Source of the DNA: Methylocaldum szegediense
GTDB taxonomy: Bacteria; Pseudomonadota; Gammaproteobacteria; Methylococcales; Methylococcaceae
Length of the DNA stretch: 64,000 bases
Reading direction: 5' to 3'
NCBI RefSeq assembly: GCF_949769195.1
Contig: NZ_OX458333.1
Location: 2,108,001-2,172,000, forward strand
Shown here: one piece after another, positions 1-9,723 of the stretch
How the letters are laid out: the number at the start of each line of letters is the position of its first letter
How positions within the stretch are numbered: the first letter of the stretch is position 1
The notes under the pieces: model-generated
Seen by the model: only the letters and a program-made list of their open reading frames with translations
What the model was told of the DNA's origin: nothing
The model's database searches: none
Position numbers and translations under genes: made by a program

Positions 1-639
1 GATCAACCCCTGAGTCTTGAAGCGCTCAAATATTTCCGAGGCGAGTAAGTTCATGGGTGAATCCAAACAGCTAAAATCAAGCGGCCATGATATGAAGGCG
101 GAAATGGGCGGGCAACCCTTTTCATTCGCGCCTCGGGAATCGTTGGGTGCTCCGCCGGGGCATCTCTGCTCCGGATTAACCCAACCCTGTTATAGGCCCG
201 GTCAAAAGCCTGGCAATCAGTTGGAAACCTGAGCCAAGACCAACCGCGTGCGGTATCGCCGCCTTGCGCCGAACACGGTGTGCATCGCGGCGAGGCGTGA
301 ACCCCCACGCGTTTTATCGGGCGATCCGATTCCGTCTGGCATTCCTTCCTACTAAGCGCCCAGCAATCGGCGACAAGGCCGGCATGCAACGGTGCCAAGC
401 GGTACTTGTCCAACTTTCGAACACTGCCGGACCAAAGGGATCGCCTATCGAATCGAAAGAGGCACCGTGTGGATCAAGCTTAGCGGCATTCAAACCGGTT
501 TAGTTCACGGACGCGAGACGAAAGCCGATGATAAACCGCGAATTGGTGTAATATTCCCTACGTTTTCTGCTGATAAACGGACTATTTCGGCTCCGATCCG
601 GCATTTTGGGATTGTTTTGGGTCTAAGGCGCTTTGCTTT
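1..639. other. No gene recognised upstream of gspE
   Basis: Short open frames exist on both strands, but none has a recognisable domain, ribosome site or start. The last 150 bases before gspE are AT-richer than their surroundings and could hold the promoter of the secretion operon. I could not identify a convincing pair of promoter hexamers. Confidence 0.5.
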
Positions 640-2406
640 ATGCTAGAGAAGACGTTAGCCATAGCACCTCAACCGCTGAGTCCGCCGGCAAATTACACGG
701 ACATGGAAACCGCCGTGGAATGCCCTTACGAGCGTTTTGCCGACGAACTCGTCAAGCGCGGTAAGGTGCGCGAGGCGGAAATTCACCGCGCCAAACGCCT
801 GGCCGCTCAGACCGGCGAGCAAAAGCTGCCTGCACTCTTGGCTCGGCTCGGCATGGTTTCCGAGCGCGATATCGCGGAAATATTGTCCGAGGTCGGCTCA
901 TTGCCTTTGGTGTCGCCTACGGATTTTCCGGATACCTCCCCTCTTCCCGAAACCGTTTCCGTTCGATTTCTCAAGGAAAATCACGTGGTCGGTATAGCCG
1001 CGCGGGATAACGAATTCATCGTCGCGGTGGCGGATCCGTTCGATCACGAATTGCTCGCAGCCCTCGCCCTGGCCTGCGAAAAACCGGTGAGGCCGTACGT
1101 GGGACTCCCCTCTGAGATCGACCGGGCTCTCGAGCAGCAACTCGGTTCCGGCAAGACCCTGATGGGCCAAATCGTCGAGGATTTCGGCAGCGACGATGAC
1201 ATCGACGAGGCCGACGTCGAGCACCTCAAGGATTTGGCCTCGGAAGCGCCGGTCATCCGGATGGTCAATCTGATCATGCAGCGGGCGGTAGAGTCGCGCG
1301 CCTCCGATATTCACGTCGAGCCTTTCGAACAGCGGCTCAAGGTCCGTTTCAGAGTCGACGGCGTCCTACGCGAGGTGGAAGCCCCGCCGGTCAGGTCCAC
1401 CGCCGCCGTGATTTCGCGCATCAAAATCATGGCCAAGCTCAACATCGCCGAGCGGCGCCTGCCCCAGGACGGGCGTATCAAACTGCAAGTGCAGGGCAAG
1501 GAGCTGGATTTGCGTGTCTCCACCGTGCCGACCATGTATGGCGAAAGCGTGGTCATTCGCCTCTTGCACAAGGAAAGCATCGTATTCGATTTTTCGTCCC
1601 TCGGCTTCGAGGGCGTCATGCTCGAGCGATTCCTGAACGTGCTCGACCTGCCCCACGGCATCATCCTGATCACAGGACCCACCGGCAGCGGCAAGAGCAC
1701 CACCCTGTACACAGCGCTGCACAAGCTCAATACGCCCGAACGCAAAATCATTACCGTCGAGGATCCGGTGGAATATCAACTCGAAGGCGTCAACCAAATC
1801 CAGGTCAAGCCCCAGATCGGCCTGACTTTCGCCAACGCCCTGCGCTCCATCGTCCGCCAAGACCCGGACGTCATCATGATCGGCGAAATGCGCGACCTGG
1901 AAACCGCCCGCATCGCCGTACAATCGGCACTCACCGGCCATCTGGTGTTGTCTACGCTGCACACCAACGATGCCGCCGGCGGCGTTACCCGCCTCATGGA
2001 CATGGGTCTGGAGGATTACCTCATCACCTCCACTGTGAACGGCATCCTGGGCCAACGCCTGGTACGTCGACTCTGTCCGAATTGTCGCGAGCCCTATCCC
2101 GCCATGCCGGAAATGGTCGAGGAAATGCGACTAGCGCGGTTTGCCGACGGCCCGGTGATCCTGCATCGACCCAAAGGCTGCGAACAGTGCGACGGAACCG
2201 GCTACCGCGGTCGCCTCGCGATCCACGAGTTCCTGGTCATGAGCGACGACATCCGCCGTCTGGTCATGAATCACGCACAAGCGCGACAAATCGAGGAAAT
2301 GGCTCTTAAGGAAGGCATGCACACGATGTACGAGGACGGCCTGCGCAAAGCCGTTGCAGGACTGACCACGATTGAAGAAGTATTGCGCGTCACTTCGGAT
2401 AGCTGA
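640..2406 (+). CDS. gspE: Type II secretion ATPase GspE
   Basis: This is the cytoplasmic hexameric ATPase that powers pseudopilus assembly in type II secretion. The 588-residue protein has an N-terminal GspE-N domain (about 30-160) that should dock on GspL. A Walker A loop GPTGSGKST lies near residues 346-354, followed by the Asp box and Walker B region containing IGEMRD and a His box around STLHTNDA. Two CxxC pairs (CPNC near 479 and CEQC near 514) form the zinc-binding C1E element typical of true GspE proteins. It opens an operon with gspF 5 bases downstream. The ATG at 640 is used, but a second ATG at 700 is possible because the first 20 residues are not conserved. Confidence 0.96.
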   Translation: MLEKTLAIAPQPLSPPANYTDMETAVECPYERFADELVKRGKVREAEIHRAKRLAAQTGEQKLPALLARLGMVSERDIAEILSEVGSLPLVSPTDFPDTSPLPETVSVRFLKENHVVGIAARDNEFIVAVADPFDHELLAALALACEKPVRPYVGLPSEIDRALEQQLGSGKTLMGQIVEDFGSDDDIDEADVEHLKDLASEAPVIRMVNLIMQRAVESRASDIHVEPFEQRLKVRFRVDGVLREVEAPPVRSTAAVISRIKIMAKLNIAERRLPQDGRIKLQVQGKELDLRVSTVPTMYGESVVIRLLHKESIVFDFSSLGFEGVMLERFLNVLDLPHGIILITGPTGSGKSTTLYTALHKLNTPERKIITVEDPVEYQLEGVNQIQVKPQIGLTFANALRSIVRQDPDVIMIGEMRDLETARIAVQSALTGHLVLSTLHTNDAAGGVTRLMDMGLEDYLITSTVNGILGQRLVRRLCPNCREPYPAMPEMVEEMRLARFADGPVILHRPKGCEQCDGTGYRGRLAIHEFLVMSDDIRRLVMNHAQARQIEEMALKEGMHTMYEDGLRKAVAGLTTIEEVLRVTSDS

Positions 2407-2411
2407 AGATC

Positions 2412-3629
2412 ATGCCTCTTTACGTCTACAAGGCCGTGGATCGGGATGGCGAAACGGTGGAAGCGGAACGCGAAGCCGCGGACGAAGCCGCATTGATCCT
2501 GGCTCTGCAAAACGAAGGCTTTCTGCCGATCCGAGTCGCGCCGGCGCAGTCGCGGCCGTTTGCCTGGTTGGGTTTCCGGCGCAACAAGGCCCGGATCTCC
2601 CAGAAACAGATCGCTTTATTCACGCGCGAACTCCTGACTCTGCTGCACGCCGGACTGCCCCTGGACCGCGCGCTGACCGTGCTGCTCGAGCTGACGACGA
2701 AGGAACCGGCGTTGAACAGCTTGATCGGCAAAGTGCTAGACTCGGTCAAGGGGGGCGCGCAGCTGTCGGATGCATTGGAATCTCAAGGCGGCGTCTTCTC
2801 GCGGTTTTATATCAATCTGATCCGCGCGGGCGAAGCAGGGGGCGCGCTGGAGCTGGTGTTGGAGCGATTGTCGGATTATCTGGAGCGTTCCAAGGAACTC
2901 CGCGACACGGTCACTACCGCGCTGATTTATCCCGCCATACTGGTCACCATGGCGATCCTGTCCTTATTGCTCCTGTTGACCTTCGTGGTGCCGCAGTTCA
3001 CCGAAATGTTCGAATCGGCTGGCAAGGAACTTCCTTTGCCGACTCAAATCGTAATCGGCGTGGCTGAAGGTCTGCGGTCCTACTGGTGGATGTTTCCGAT
3101 TCTCATTGCGGGGATAGCCAGCTATTTTCGCTATCAGTTCGCGGACCCGGAACGTCGCCAGGTCTGGGATGCCAGACTATTGAACCTGCCCATGGTCGGG
3201 GACCTGATCCGCAAGCTGGAAGTCGCGAGCTTCAGCCGCACCTTGGCGACCCTGCTGACCAACGGCGTGTCCATGCTGGCGGCCTTGACCATCGTTAGGG
3301 AGACGCTCGGCAACCGCGTGATCGTCGAAGGGATCGGCGTGGCCGTCGAGAGCTTGAAGCGGGGCGGAAGCCTGTCGGCACCCCTGATCGAGAGCGGCCT
3401 GTTTCCGACCTTGGCGACGCAGATGATCAAGCTGGGCGAGGAATCTGGCCATTTGGCCGAGATGTTAGAACGGGTCGCGGTCACGTATGACAAGGAAATC
3501 AAGATTTCGATTCAGCGTATGTTGGCACTCTTGGAACCGATATTGATCGTAGGCTTGGGCATCATGATCGCCGGAATCATCATCTCGATACTGATGGCGA
3601 TCTTGAGCGTCAATGACCTCGCTTTTTAG
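2412..3629 (+). CDS. gspF: Type II secretion inner-membrane platform protein GspF
   Basis: GspF is the polytopic inner-membrane platform protein that links the ATPase to pseudopilin polymerisation. The 405-residue product has the two repeated GspF domains (about 70-195 and 275-395). Three hydrophobic segments lie near residues 170-195, 220-240 and 375-400. The start MPLYVYKAVDRDG is a typical GspF N-terminus. The gene follows gspE by 5 bases and its end overlaps the earliest possible gspG start, as expected for a tightly packed operon. Confidence 0.96.
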   Translation: MPLYVYKAVDRDGETVEAEREAADEAALILALQNEGFLPIRVAPAQSRPFAWLGFRRNKARISQKQIALFTRELLTLLHAGLPLDRALTVLLELTTKEPALNSLIGKVLDSVKGGAQLSDALESQGGVFSRFYINLIRAGEAGGALELVLERLSDYLERSKELRDTVTTALIYPAILVTMAILSLLLLLTFVVPQFTEMFESAGKELPLPTQIVIGVAEGLRSYWWMFPILIAGIASYFRYQFADPERRQVWDARLLNLPMVGDLIRKLEVASFSRTLATLLTNGVSMLAALTIVRETLGNRVIVEGIGVAVESLKRGGSLSAPLIESGLFPTLATQMIKLGEESGHLAEMLERVAVTYDKEIKISIQRMLALLEPILIVGLGIMIAGIIISILMAILSVNDLAF

Positions 3630-3675
3630 CCTCGTTCTTTTATCATCCATTGATTCATCCGATTTGTTTTCACTT

Positions 3676-4125
3676 ATGACTCGTATCCTCATGCAAAAAC
3701 ACAGACGCAATGTTCACGCCCAACGCGGCTTTACCCTGATCGAACTCTTGGTCGTTCTGGCCATTATCGGCATGTTGGCCGGCTTGGTCGGACCGCAGGT
3801 CGTCAAACACCTGGGAGAATCCAAAACCAAAACCGCCAGGTTGCAGATCGAAGAACTTTCTTCCGCGCTGGATATGTATCGATTGGACGTGGGCCGCTAC
3901 CCCAGCACCGAGGAGGGACTGGCGGCGCTCGTCGAGCAGCCGAGCAACGCCAAGGTGTGGAACGGTCCTTATCTTCGCAAGAAAAGGGTTCCGGTCGATC
4001 CATGGAACAATCCGTATCATTACGTCTCACCGGGCCAGCACGGTAAGTATGATCTGTTCACCCTGGGGGCAGACAACGCCGAGGGCGGTGAAGGCGAGGA
4101 CCAAGATGTCGTAAGCTGGGAATAG
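3676..4125 (+). CDS. gspG: Major pseudopilin GspG
   Basis: GspG is the main subunit of the type II secretion pseudopilus. The prepilin peptidase site is G18 followed by FTLIELLVVLAI, with the conserved Glu at mature position 5 and a hydrophobic helix after it. The C-terminal half has the calcium-binding GspG fold (GRYPSTEEGL, WNGPYL, DPWNNPY). I chose ATG 3676. The frame is open from ATG 3613, inside gspF, but that would give a 39-residue leader, and ATG 3691 would give an even shorter one. No start has a strong ribosome site. Confidence 0.95.
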   Translation: MTRILMQKHRRNVHAQRGFTLIELLVVLAIIGMLAGLVGPQVVKHLGESKTKTARLQIEELSSALDMYRLDVGRYPSTEEGLAALVEQPSNAKVWNGPYLRKKRVPVDPWNNPYHYVSPGQHGKYDLFTLGADNAEGGEGEDQDVVSWE

Positions 4126-4131
4126 GCACGC

Positions 4132-4731
4132 GTGTTCTTTGAATGCCTCGGGCGTGAAAAAAGGCCGCCGCGGTCTGGGCGAAATCCGCTTGCGCACCGA
4201 AAACTCGATCGCTTGAGGCCCTCCGTTCGTGCGACCACGCACCGGGTTCGGCCGTCGCAGGCGAGGATTCGTGGCGGTTCTGCAGGCACCCGTCGGCAGG
4301 ACGGATTCACGCTGCTGGAAATGCTGCTGGCGCTGGCCGTTGCGGCCGCGCTAACAGCTATAGCGGTGCCGAATCTCACGCCGCTTCTAAACCGTGCCCA
4401 ACTGACCGCCGCTGCGCGGGATATCGCGTCCGGCCTTCGCTACGCACGAGGACAGGCACTCGCCGGCGCTCGCGAGGCTATCTTCGAGCTAGACGTCAAT
4501 CGTAAAGCTTACCGAGTCAGCGGGCGCCAAAAACCTTTCTCGTTGCCCGATGGTGTCCGGCTCAGCCTGTATACTGCGGAACAGGAAGCCGGCGAGGACG
4601 GTATCGGCAGCATTCGCTTTTTCCCGGACGGTTCGTCCACTGGCGGACGCGTAACCTTGGAGGCCGCCGGAAAGAAACGCCTAGTAGATGTTAATTGGCT
4701 CACCGGAGAGGTTGTCATCCGTGAAGATTAA
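4132..4731 (+). CDS. gspH: Minor pseudopilin GspH
   Basis: This is a minor pseudopilin of the type II secretion tip complex. The prepilin motif GFTLLEMLLALAVAAAL follows an unusually long and basic leader if the GTG at 4132 is used, placing the cleavage Gly at residue 58. An alternative TTG at 4213 would shorten the leader to about 30 residues. The body has the GspH/FimT pattern (LNRAQLTAAARDIASGLRYARGQA, then RFFPDGSSTGGRV). The gene end overlaps the start of gspI by 11 bases. Confidence 0.88.
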   Translation: MFFECLGREKRPPRSGRNPLAHRKLDRLRPSVRATTHRVRPSQARIRGGSAGTRRQDGFTLLEMLLALAVAAALTAIAVPNLTPLLNRAQLTAAARDIASGLRYARGQALAGAREAIFELDVNRKAYRVSGRQKPFSLPDGVRLSLYTAEQEAGEDGIGSIRFFPDGSSTGGRVTLEAAGKKRLVDVNWLTGEVVIRED

Positions 4732-5134
4732 GCAAGGCGGCTTCTCCCTGCTCGAAATCCTTGTTGCTGTTGCCGTATTGGCCCTGTCGTTGGGCGTATT
4801 GATGCGTATCTTCGGCGGCGGCGCCCGCCTATCGGGGCTTGCCGACAACTACGCGCGGGCGGTCGTAATCGCGGAATCGCTGTTGGCGGCGGCCGACCTG
4901 GAAATTCCTTTGCAGCCGGGTGAAACCAATGGCAACGTCGACGAAACGTTTCACTGGACGATGCGGGTAAGTCCCTATCAGAACGAGGAATATGTCCCAT
5001 TCGCCGAAAACCTGCCGATCGCACCTTACTTGGTGGAACTCCGCGTGAATTGGGAAGACGGCGATGAGCCTCGCTCCTTCGAACTCACAACGCTCAGGCT
5101 GCTGTCCAATCAATCGCGAGTCAGCAATTTTTGA
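4721..5134 (+). CDS. gspI: Minor pseudopilin GspI
   Basis: GspI is the minor pseudopilin that nucleates the tip complex with GspJ and GspK. The GTG at 4721 is preceded by GGAGAGG about ten bases upstream and gives MKIKQGG followed by FSLLEILVAVAVLALSLG, a very short leader and a canonical cleavage site. The earlier in-frame ATG at 4688 lies inside gspH. The stop codon overlaps the gspJ start (TGATG). Confidence 0.92.
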   Translation: MKIKQGGFSLLEILVAVAVLALSLGVLMRIFGGGARLSGLADNYARAVVIAESLLAAADLEIPLQPGETNGNVDETFHWTMRVSPYQNEEYVPFAENLPIAPYLVELRVNWEDGDEPRSFELTTLRLLSNQSRVSNF

Positions 5135-5784
5135 TGGCAACAGCGGACCAACAACGAAACTGCACCGGCTTCACACTGATTGAAGTCCTGATCGCCACGG
5201 CCTTGCTCGGCGTCATGATGCTCCTGCTGTTCGGCAGCCTGCGCATCGGCGTTACCAGCTGGGACAGCGGCGAGGACAAAATGGCTAGGGCAGGCCGGCT
5301 TTTTCTTGTGGAGAATTTCTTGCGCAACCATATCGGAAGCGCCTTGCCTCTGGTCGAGATGGAACAGGTCGGCGGCGTAGCCGCGTCCTTGAGAGGCGGG
5401 GAAGACTGGTTGGAGTACGTTTCGACCATGCCCCCGCAGGTCCGGAAGGGCGGTCTCTATCGATTCCGGTTGTATGTCGCAAGGAACGGGGGGCATAACG
5501 AGTTGAAGGTCGCCATGCGCCCCTATGTCGCGAACCCGAACGCTCTCTTGAGCAGAGCCGCCGAAGCGACCACGCCGATCGAAGATGTCGTACTGCTGGA
5601 AAATCTCGGTCAAATCAGATTTTCGTATCTCCAGGGAAACACACCGATCGCTGCATCATCCCAGTCGACTTGGGTTCCCGAGTGGCAACAGCCTCAGCTT
5701 CCGCAGGCAATTCAAGTGCAAATCGAACCGGAGCACGAAGATCCGTGGCCTCCATTGATGATCGCACTTCGAACTCAGCGATGA
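5134..5784 (+). CDS. gspJ: Minor pseudopilin GspJ
   Basis: This pseudopilin has the cleavage site CTG then FTLIEVLIATALLGVMML near residue 12, and a 200-residue globular C-terminal part as in GspJ (DWLEYVSTMPP, RFSYLQG). The ATG at 5134 overlaps the stop of gspI. A TTG one codon upstream is the only alternative. The stop overlaps the gspK start (ATGATG), so translation is probably coupled. Confidence 0.92.
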   Translation: MATADQQRNCTGFTLIEVLIATALLGVMMLLLFGSLRIGVTSWDSGEDKMARAGRLFLVENFLRNHIGSALPLVEMEQVGGVAASLRGGEDWLEYVSTMPPQVRKGGLYRFRLYVARNGGHNELKVAMRPYVANPNALLSRAAEATTPIEDVVLLENLGQIRFSYLQGNTPIAASSQSTWVPEWQQPQLPQAIQVQIEPEHEDPWPPLMIALRTQR

Positions 5785-6704
5785 TGCCTATCGTGTTACC
5801 GCCGCATGCAAGACAGCAAGGCGTTGCGCTGATCTTAGTCCTCTGGATCCTGGCCTTAATGACCATCATGGCGGGCAGCTTCGCCTTGTCGACTCAACGG
5901 GAATCCTCGCTGATCATCAATTCCCGTGATCGCGCCAAAGCGGTCGCCTTGGCGGACGGCGGCATACACTATGCCATGTTCATGCTGAGCTTGCCGAATG
6001 CAGCGCAGCGTTGGCGCGCAGACGGTACGCCCTACCGGGTGACGATAGGGGGTGTTCCTGTCGAGGTACGCATCTTCGACGAGGGAGGGAAAGTCGATCT
6101 CAATGCTGCACGCGAATCGACCTTACGAACCCTTTTGAGCAAGGTGACGCAAGACGAAGATCTGGCGGTAAAATTGACCGATGCGATCTTGGACTGGCGC
6201 GACAACGACGACCTGAAGCGCCTCAACGGGGCGGAAGCGGCCGAGTACCTCGCCGCCGGGCTGGATCAGATGCCGCAAAACCGCAACTTTCTCGTGTTGG
6301 AGGAACTCCGCGGCGTCTTGGGAGTGACGCCATCGCTTTACAGGAAATTGGAACCTTTGTTCACCATTTACAGCAATGCCGACGGCGTGAATCCGGCAAA
6401 AGCCTCGGCGAGTGTTCTCTTGGCTTTGACCGACGGGAACAGCCAGCTGGTGGACGACTACATCGCGGCTCGCGAAGCCGGAAACGGGATTGCCGCTGCC
6501 CCGCCGCTTCCGCCGGTCCCCGGGATTCCTTTCCACTCTTTCGGAGATTCGGTTTACACCGTTCTCGCCCGCCCGTTGTCCCGCAGCCGCTCCGAGCCGC
6601 CGGTTAAGGCCGTCATCCGTCGGGAAGCGAGACAGCCCAGAGGAACCCCTTTTGTTTTCTTGAGATGGCAACCACAAACGCCAGGCGTACTGACTGATTC
6701 ATGA
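5781..6704 (+). CDS. gspK: Minor pseudopilin GspK
   Basis: GspK caps the pseudopilus. The start ATG 5781 overlaps the end of gspJ and gives MMPIVLPPHARQQG followed by VALILVLWILALM. The cleavage site lacks Glu at mature position 5, which is the normal GspK signature. The large alpha-helical insert follows (FDEGGKVDLNAA, LTDAILDWRDNDD, LNGAEAAEYLA, FLVLEELRGVLGV). The frame is open 111 bases further upstream, but that stretch lies inside gspJ. Confidence 0.93.
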   Translation: MMPIVLPPHARQQGVALILVLWILALMTIMAGSFALSTQRESSLIINSRDRAKAVALADGGIHYAMFMLSLPNAAQRWRADGTPYRVTIGGVPVEVRIFDEGGKVDLNAARESTLRTLLSKVTQDEDLAVKLTDAILDWRDNDDLKRLNGAEAAEYLAAGLDQMPQNRNFLVLEELRGVLGVTPSLYRKLEPLFTIYSNADGVNPAKASASVLLALTDGNSQLVDDYIAAREAGNGIAAAPPLPPVPGIPFHSFGDSVYTVLARPLSRSRSEPPVKAVIRREARQPRGTPFVFLRWQPQTPGVLTDS

Positions 6705-6714
6705 GCTTCGCTCG

Positions 6715-7827
6715 GTGCACATGCTGAAACTCGATACCCCGATCAATCTCGATGTCGACCGATTTTTCCGCTGGTGGGGCAACGAACTGTCCTTTCTGGT
6801 GCCTGCGCCATTGAAGAAGCTTTTGGGTACAACCGACGAATACCTGATCGTGACCAAGGACGACGACGGACTGAATGTAGTCTACCGCAACGACGAAGGA
6901 GACCGTCCGCTCGGCTATTTCAGTCTGGATGACAGCGGCAGCCAGAAGCGGGAACGCCTCCTGGAAAGCATGCCGGAACTGGCGGAAGCGAAAACCATTC
7001 TGCGTTTAACCACCAGTCAGGCCTTGCGAAAGACGCTGAAACTGCCGCTTGCGGCTGAAGAAAACCTGGCTCAGGTCGTGGCATTCGAAATGGATCGCCT
7101 GACGCCGTTCAAGAGCGATCAGGTCTATTACGCAGCGCGCTTGCTCGAGCGGTTGCCGGCCAACCGCCAGATCAAGGTGGAATTGGTACTGACGCCGCGC
7201 AATAAACTGGACGCCCTGCTGGATGAACTGGCGGTCTGGGGCTGGCGGCCCGATCTCGTGGACGTAGTGGGCAACGCCCCACTCGGTGCTTACGACCTGT
7301 TGCCGGAAACCTACCGGCCCCCAAAAAACCCGTGGCCTCACCGCATCAATCTGGCACTGACCACAGTGATCGTACTGCTTGTGGTCACGCTCGCGGTGTT
7401 ACCGATCTGGACCAATCGCTCGCTTGCCCTGGAACTGGAACAGGAGGTAAGAAAAGTCAGTAAAACCGCCAAAGAAGTCGAAGCCTTGCGTCAACAGGTG
7501 GAGGACCTGGTTCATCAAACGAGGTTTCTTCAGCAGAAGAAACGTACCGAACCAGCCATGGTGGACATACTCAAGGAACTGACCGATGTCATGCCCGATC
7601 AGACCTGGCTTAACGGCTTGCAGTACCGCGATCACCGGCTGGTCATACAGGGGCAGTCGCCTTCCGCTTCGGCTCTGATCGGACTCATCGAAGCATCGCC
7701 ATTCTTCCGAAACACAAGTTTCGTATCACCGGTCACGAGGGACATGGTCAGCGGACTGGAACGTTTTCAGATCGCCAGTGAAGTCGTCAACGGGAGGTTC
7801 TCTGAAAAACCTGCTTCATCTAACTAA
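6715..7827 (+). CDS. gspL: GspL, type II secretion assembly protein
   Basis: GspL is a bitopic inner-membrane protein that recruits GspE and pairs with GspM. The 370-residue product has a cytoplasmic PilM-like half (1-205), one transmembrane segment near 211-232, a coiled stretch around 237-285 and a periplasmic PilN-like ferredoxin fold. GTG 6715 is ten bases after the gspK stop; ATG 6721 is an equally good start two codons later. The cytoplasmic half is shorter than in enteric GspL, as in the Xanthomonas-like systems. Confidence 0.88.
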   Translation: MHMLKLDTPINLDVDRFFRWWGNELSFLVPAPLKKLLGTTDEYLIVTKDDDGLNVVYRNDEGDRPLGYFSLDDSGSQKRERLLESMPELAEAKTILRLTTSQALRKTLKLPLAAEENLAQVVAFEMDRLTPFKSDQVYYAARLLERLPANRQIKVELVLTPRNKLDALLDELAVWGWRPDLVDVVGNAPLGAYDLLPETYRPPKNPWPHRINLALTTVIVLLVVTLAVLPIWTNRSLALELEQEVRKVSKTAKEVEALRQQVEDLVHQTRFLQQKKRTEPAMVDILKELTDVMPDQTWLNGLQYRDHRLVIQGQSPSASALIGLIEASPFFRNTSFVSPVTRDMVSGLERFQIASEVVNGRFSEKPASSN

Positions 7828-8383
7828 ACCGCAGCTTTTAGCGCTCGGACTTCTCGTCGGCGTCATCGCCCTCTTCTATCTGACGGCGATCGCGCCGCTG
7901 GTCGATACCGCCCGTGAATACCGTGAAACGGTGGACGAATTACGGTTTCGCCTGCAACGCTACCAGAAAGTCGCCGCGGAGAAAGACGATTTGCTGGCCA
8001 AACTGGAACAAATCAAAGCCGCCGGGAAACAAGACGAACGGTTCATCGCGCGCGACACGGCCGCACTAGCCTCGGCCGATCTCCAGTCTATGGTGAAAGA
8101 AATCGTAAGCCAGGCAGGCGGTGAACTGACCAGTACCCAGGTCATACCCGAGCGGAAGGAAGAGAATTTCACGCGCATCGCCGTGAAAATCCGCGTGAAC
8201 GGCAGTACCGACGTATTGCGCGAAGTCTTGCACAGCATCGAGACCGCGAAACCCATGCTCTTCGTGGAAAATCTCAATATCCGGCCGATCCGGATGCCGC
8301 GCAATATCGGGGGCAAGCCGTCACAACCGGTCGACAAGCTGAGCTTCGATTGCGATGTCATCGGCTACATGCAGGGCAATTGA
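7778..8383 (+). CDS. gspM: GspM, type II secretion assembly protein
   Basis: GspM is a bitopic inner-membrane partner of GspL. A short N-terminus is followed by a transmembrane helix near 17-40, a coiled coil (about 45-90) and a periplasmic ferredoxin-like domain. The start is uncertain. GTG 7778 lies 50 bases inside gspL. A GGGAGG Shine-Dalgarno sequence at 7792-7797 sits only four bases before an in-frame CTG at 7802, so a rare CTG start is possible. Confidence 0.85.
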   Translation: MKSSTGGSLKNLLHLTKPQLLALGLLVGVIALFYLTAIAPLVDTAREYRETVDELRFRLQRYQKVAAEKDDLLAKLEQIKAAGKQDERFIARDTAALASADLQSMVKEIVSQAGGELTSTQVIPERKEENFTRIAVKIRVNGSTDVLREVLHSIETAKPMLFVENLNIRPIRMPRNIGGKPSQPVDKLSFDCDVIGYMQGN

Positions 8384-8386
8384 ACC

Positions 8387-9064
8387 ATGACGAAATGGGC
8401 TCGCGACAACCTGCTCACACTGATTTTGGCCGGCCTTGCGGGCTTACTGTTCGTTGCCGTCGCCATCGAATCGGCGCTATTGAAGAGGGAGCGACTAACC
8501 GTAGCGGCTACCTCGGAAAAGGCCGTGGCTCCGGAAACGCCCGAGGTGGTCGAATCCGAGGACTTCGAGCTGCCCGATATCCAGGACTACGAAACCATCG
8601 TCGAGCGCCCGTTATTCATGGAAGGACGGCGTCCTGGAGTCGAGGTTGACAACACGACCGCCGCGGCGGCGCCGGATACGCCTTTGACGGTAAAACTGGT
8701 AGGGGTCGCTTTCACGCCCACCGACAAGACTGCGCTTCTGGTCGATGCGAAAGGCAAGTACAAACGTTTGAAAAAAAACGGCGCGATCGATGGCTGGACA
8801 CTCATAGAATTCGCCCCGGATAGAGTCACGCTTCAGCGCGGCGACGAGCAGCGGGAACTGATGCTCCTCAAACCCAAGCCCAAGACCCTGCCGGCTCAGG
8901 CCACGTCGGGTCAGCCTCATCAAGCCCCGCCGCCTCAGCAACAAAAGCCGGCACCGGTACCGGTAAGACGTCCGCCGCCCGTGGAGGAACCGGAGGAGGA
9001 AACCGAAGAAATCATAGAGGAAGAGGAAACCGCCGAGGAAGGAGCCGACGACGTGGAACAGTAA
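8387..9064 (+). CDS. GspC/GspN-like HR-domain protein
   Basis: A 225-residue bitopic protein ends the first gsp block. The transmembrane helix is near 9-29. The middle (about 60-155) has the HR-type fold seen in GspC and PilP (VERPLFMEGRRP, VKLVGVAFTPTDKTALL, RLKKNGAIDGWTL). In type II secretion this domain binds the N0 domain of the secretin. The C-terminus is low-complexity: proline-rich at 168-200, then a glutamate-rich acidic tail to the end. It lacks a PDZ domain, so it corresponds to the short GspC or GspN-like proteins of Xanthomonas-type systems. It follows gspM by three bases. Confidence 0.8.
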   Translation: MTKWARDNLLTLILAGLAGLLFVAVAIESALLKRERLTVAATSEKAVAPETPEVVESEDFELPDIQDYETIVERPLFMEGRRPGVEVDNTTAAAAPDTPLTVKLVGVAFTPTDKTALLVDAKGKYKRLKKNGAIDGWTLIEFAPDRVTLQRGDEQRELMLLKPKPKTLPAQATSGQPHQAPPPQQQKPAPVPVRRPPPVEEPEEETEEIIEEEETAEEGADDVEQ

Positions 9065-9723
9065 CGGCATCTAGAATTAAGACAAACGGCGCACCCCGGC
9101 AGAGATGCCCTGACAACATTGGGTCCCGAGGGCGCCATCCCGTTCTGCATCGCACCGAAAAACGCCGAATCGTTGCACAGAACCGACGCACGGTTTCGTA
9201 CCCGGGATGGGGTAACGCTCGATATACCTGGTTTTCGACGCTTTGCTGAGTTGTTGTCCATGCCGAAGCATGGAGATACAACGTAGAATGCGTTCGGACG
9301 ACGAGGCAATGCCTTAAGGAAGCTCTGCATTAGCCCTCTCCCTCGGGATAGATTGACAGGGCGAGGTGCAACGCGACAAGCGCACAGCCTGAACTGGCCT
9401 GCCCCGGACGCGCGAGCGAAGCGGGACGGAGTGGCGAGGCCGATTGGCACGCACGAGCGCCGCTTAGGGTCCGTACAGGGTAGTGCAGCGTGGTAGGGTT
9501 GAGTGAGAACCCGCCAGATCAATCCGTCGCACAGGTTTCTGCTCCTAATCGGAGAGCCAATCCCAGAAGGCCCTTCGTCCTGACCCTTTTGAAGAGCCGA
9601 TCTTGAGCTACGTCGAAGGACAGGTCCGTAGGAGGATTTCTCGATCCTACCGGGATAAGCTCTTGATCAGAGTTTCCTTAATCTGAGTGGCTAAACAGAA
9701 TTCAAAAATATCGAAAAGAGTCC
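9065..9723. other. Intergenic gap between gspC/N-like and gspD
   Basis: No gene is visible. Most of the gap (9314-9681) is bounded by a 14-base inverted repeat and is described separately as a repeat. The remaining 40 bases before gspD are AT-rich and may hold its own promoter. Confidence 0.5.
9314..9681. repeat. MITE-like element bounded by 14-base inverted repeats
   Basis: TTAAGGAAGCTCTG at 9314-9327 is matched by CAGAGTTTCCTTAA at 9668-9681, a 13-of-14 inverted match. The 340 bases between hold no gene. Part of the interior (GCACGCACGAGCGCCGCT) recurs in the smaller element at 20003-20142, which has related ends. The outer TTAA could be a duplicated target. It sits 42 bases before gspD and separates it from the other gsp genes. 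Confidence 0.5.

Noticed and set aside
51-413. A 120-residue minus-strand frame at the left edge.
   Set aside because: No homology, no start context, and competing frames of similar quality on both strands.
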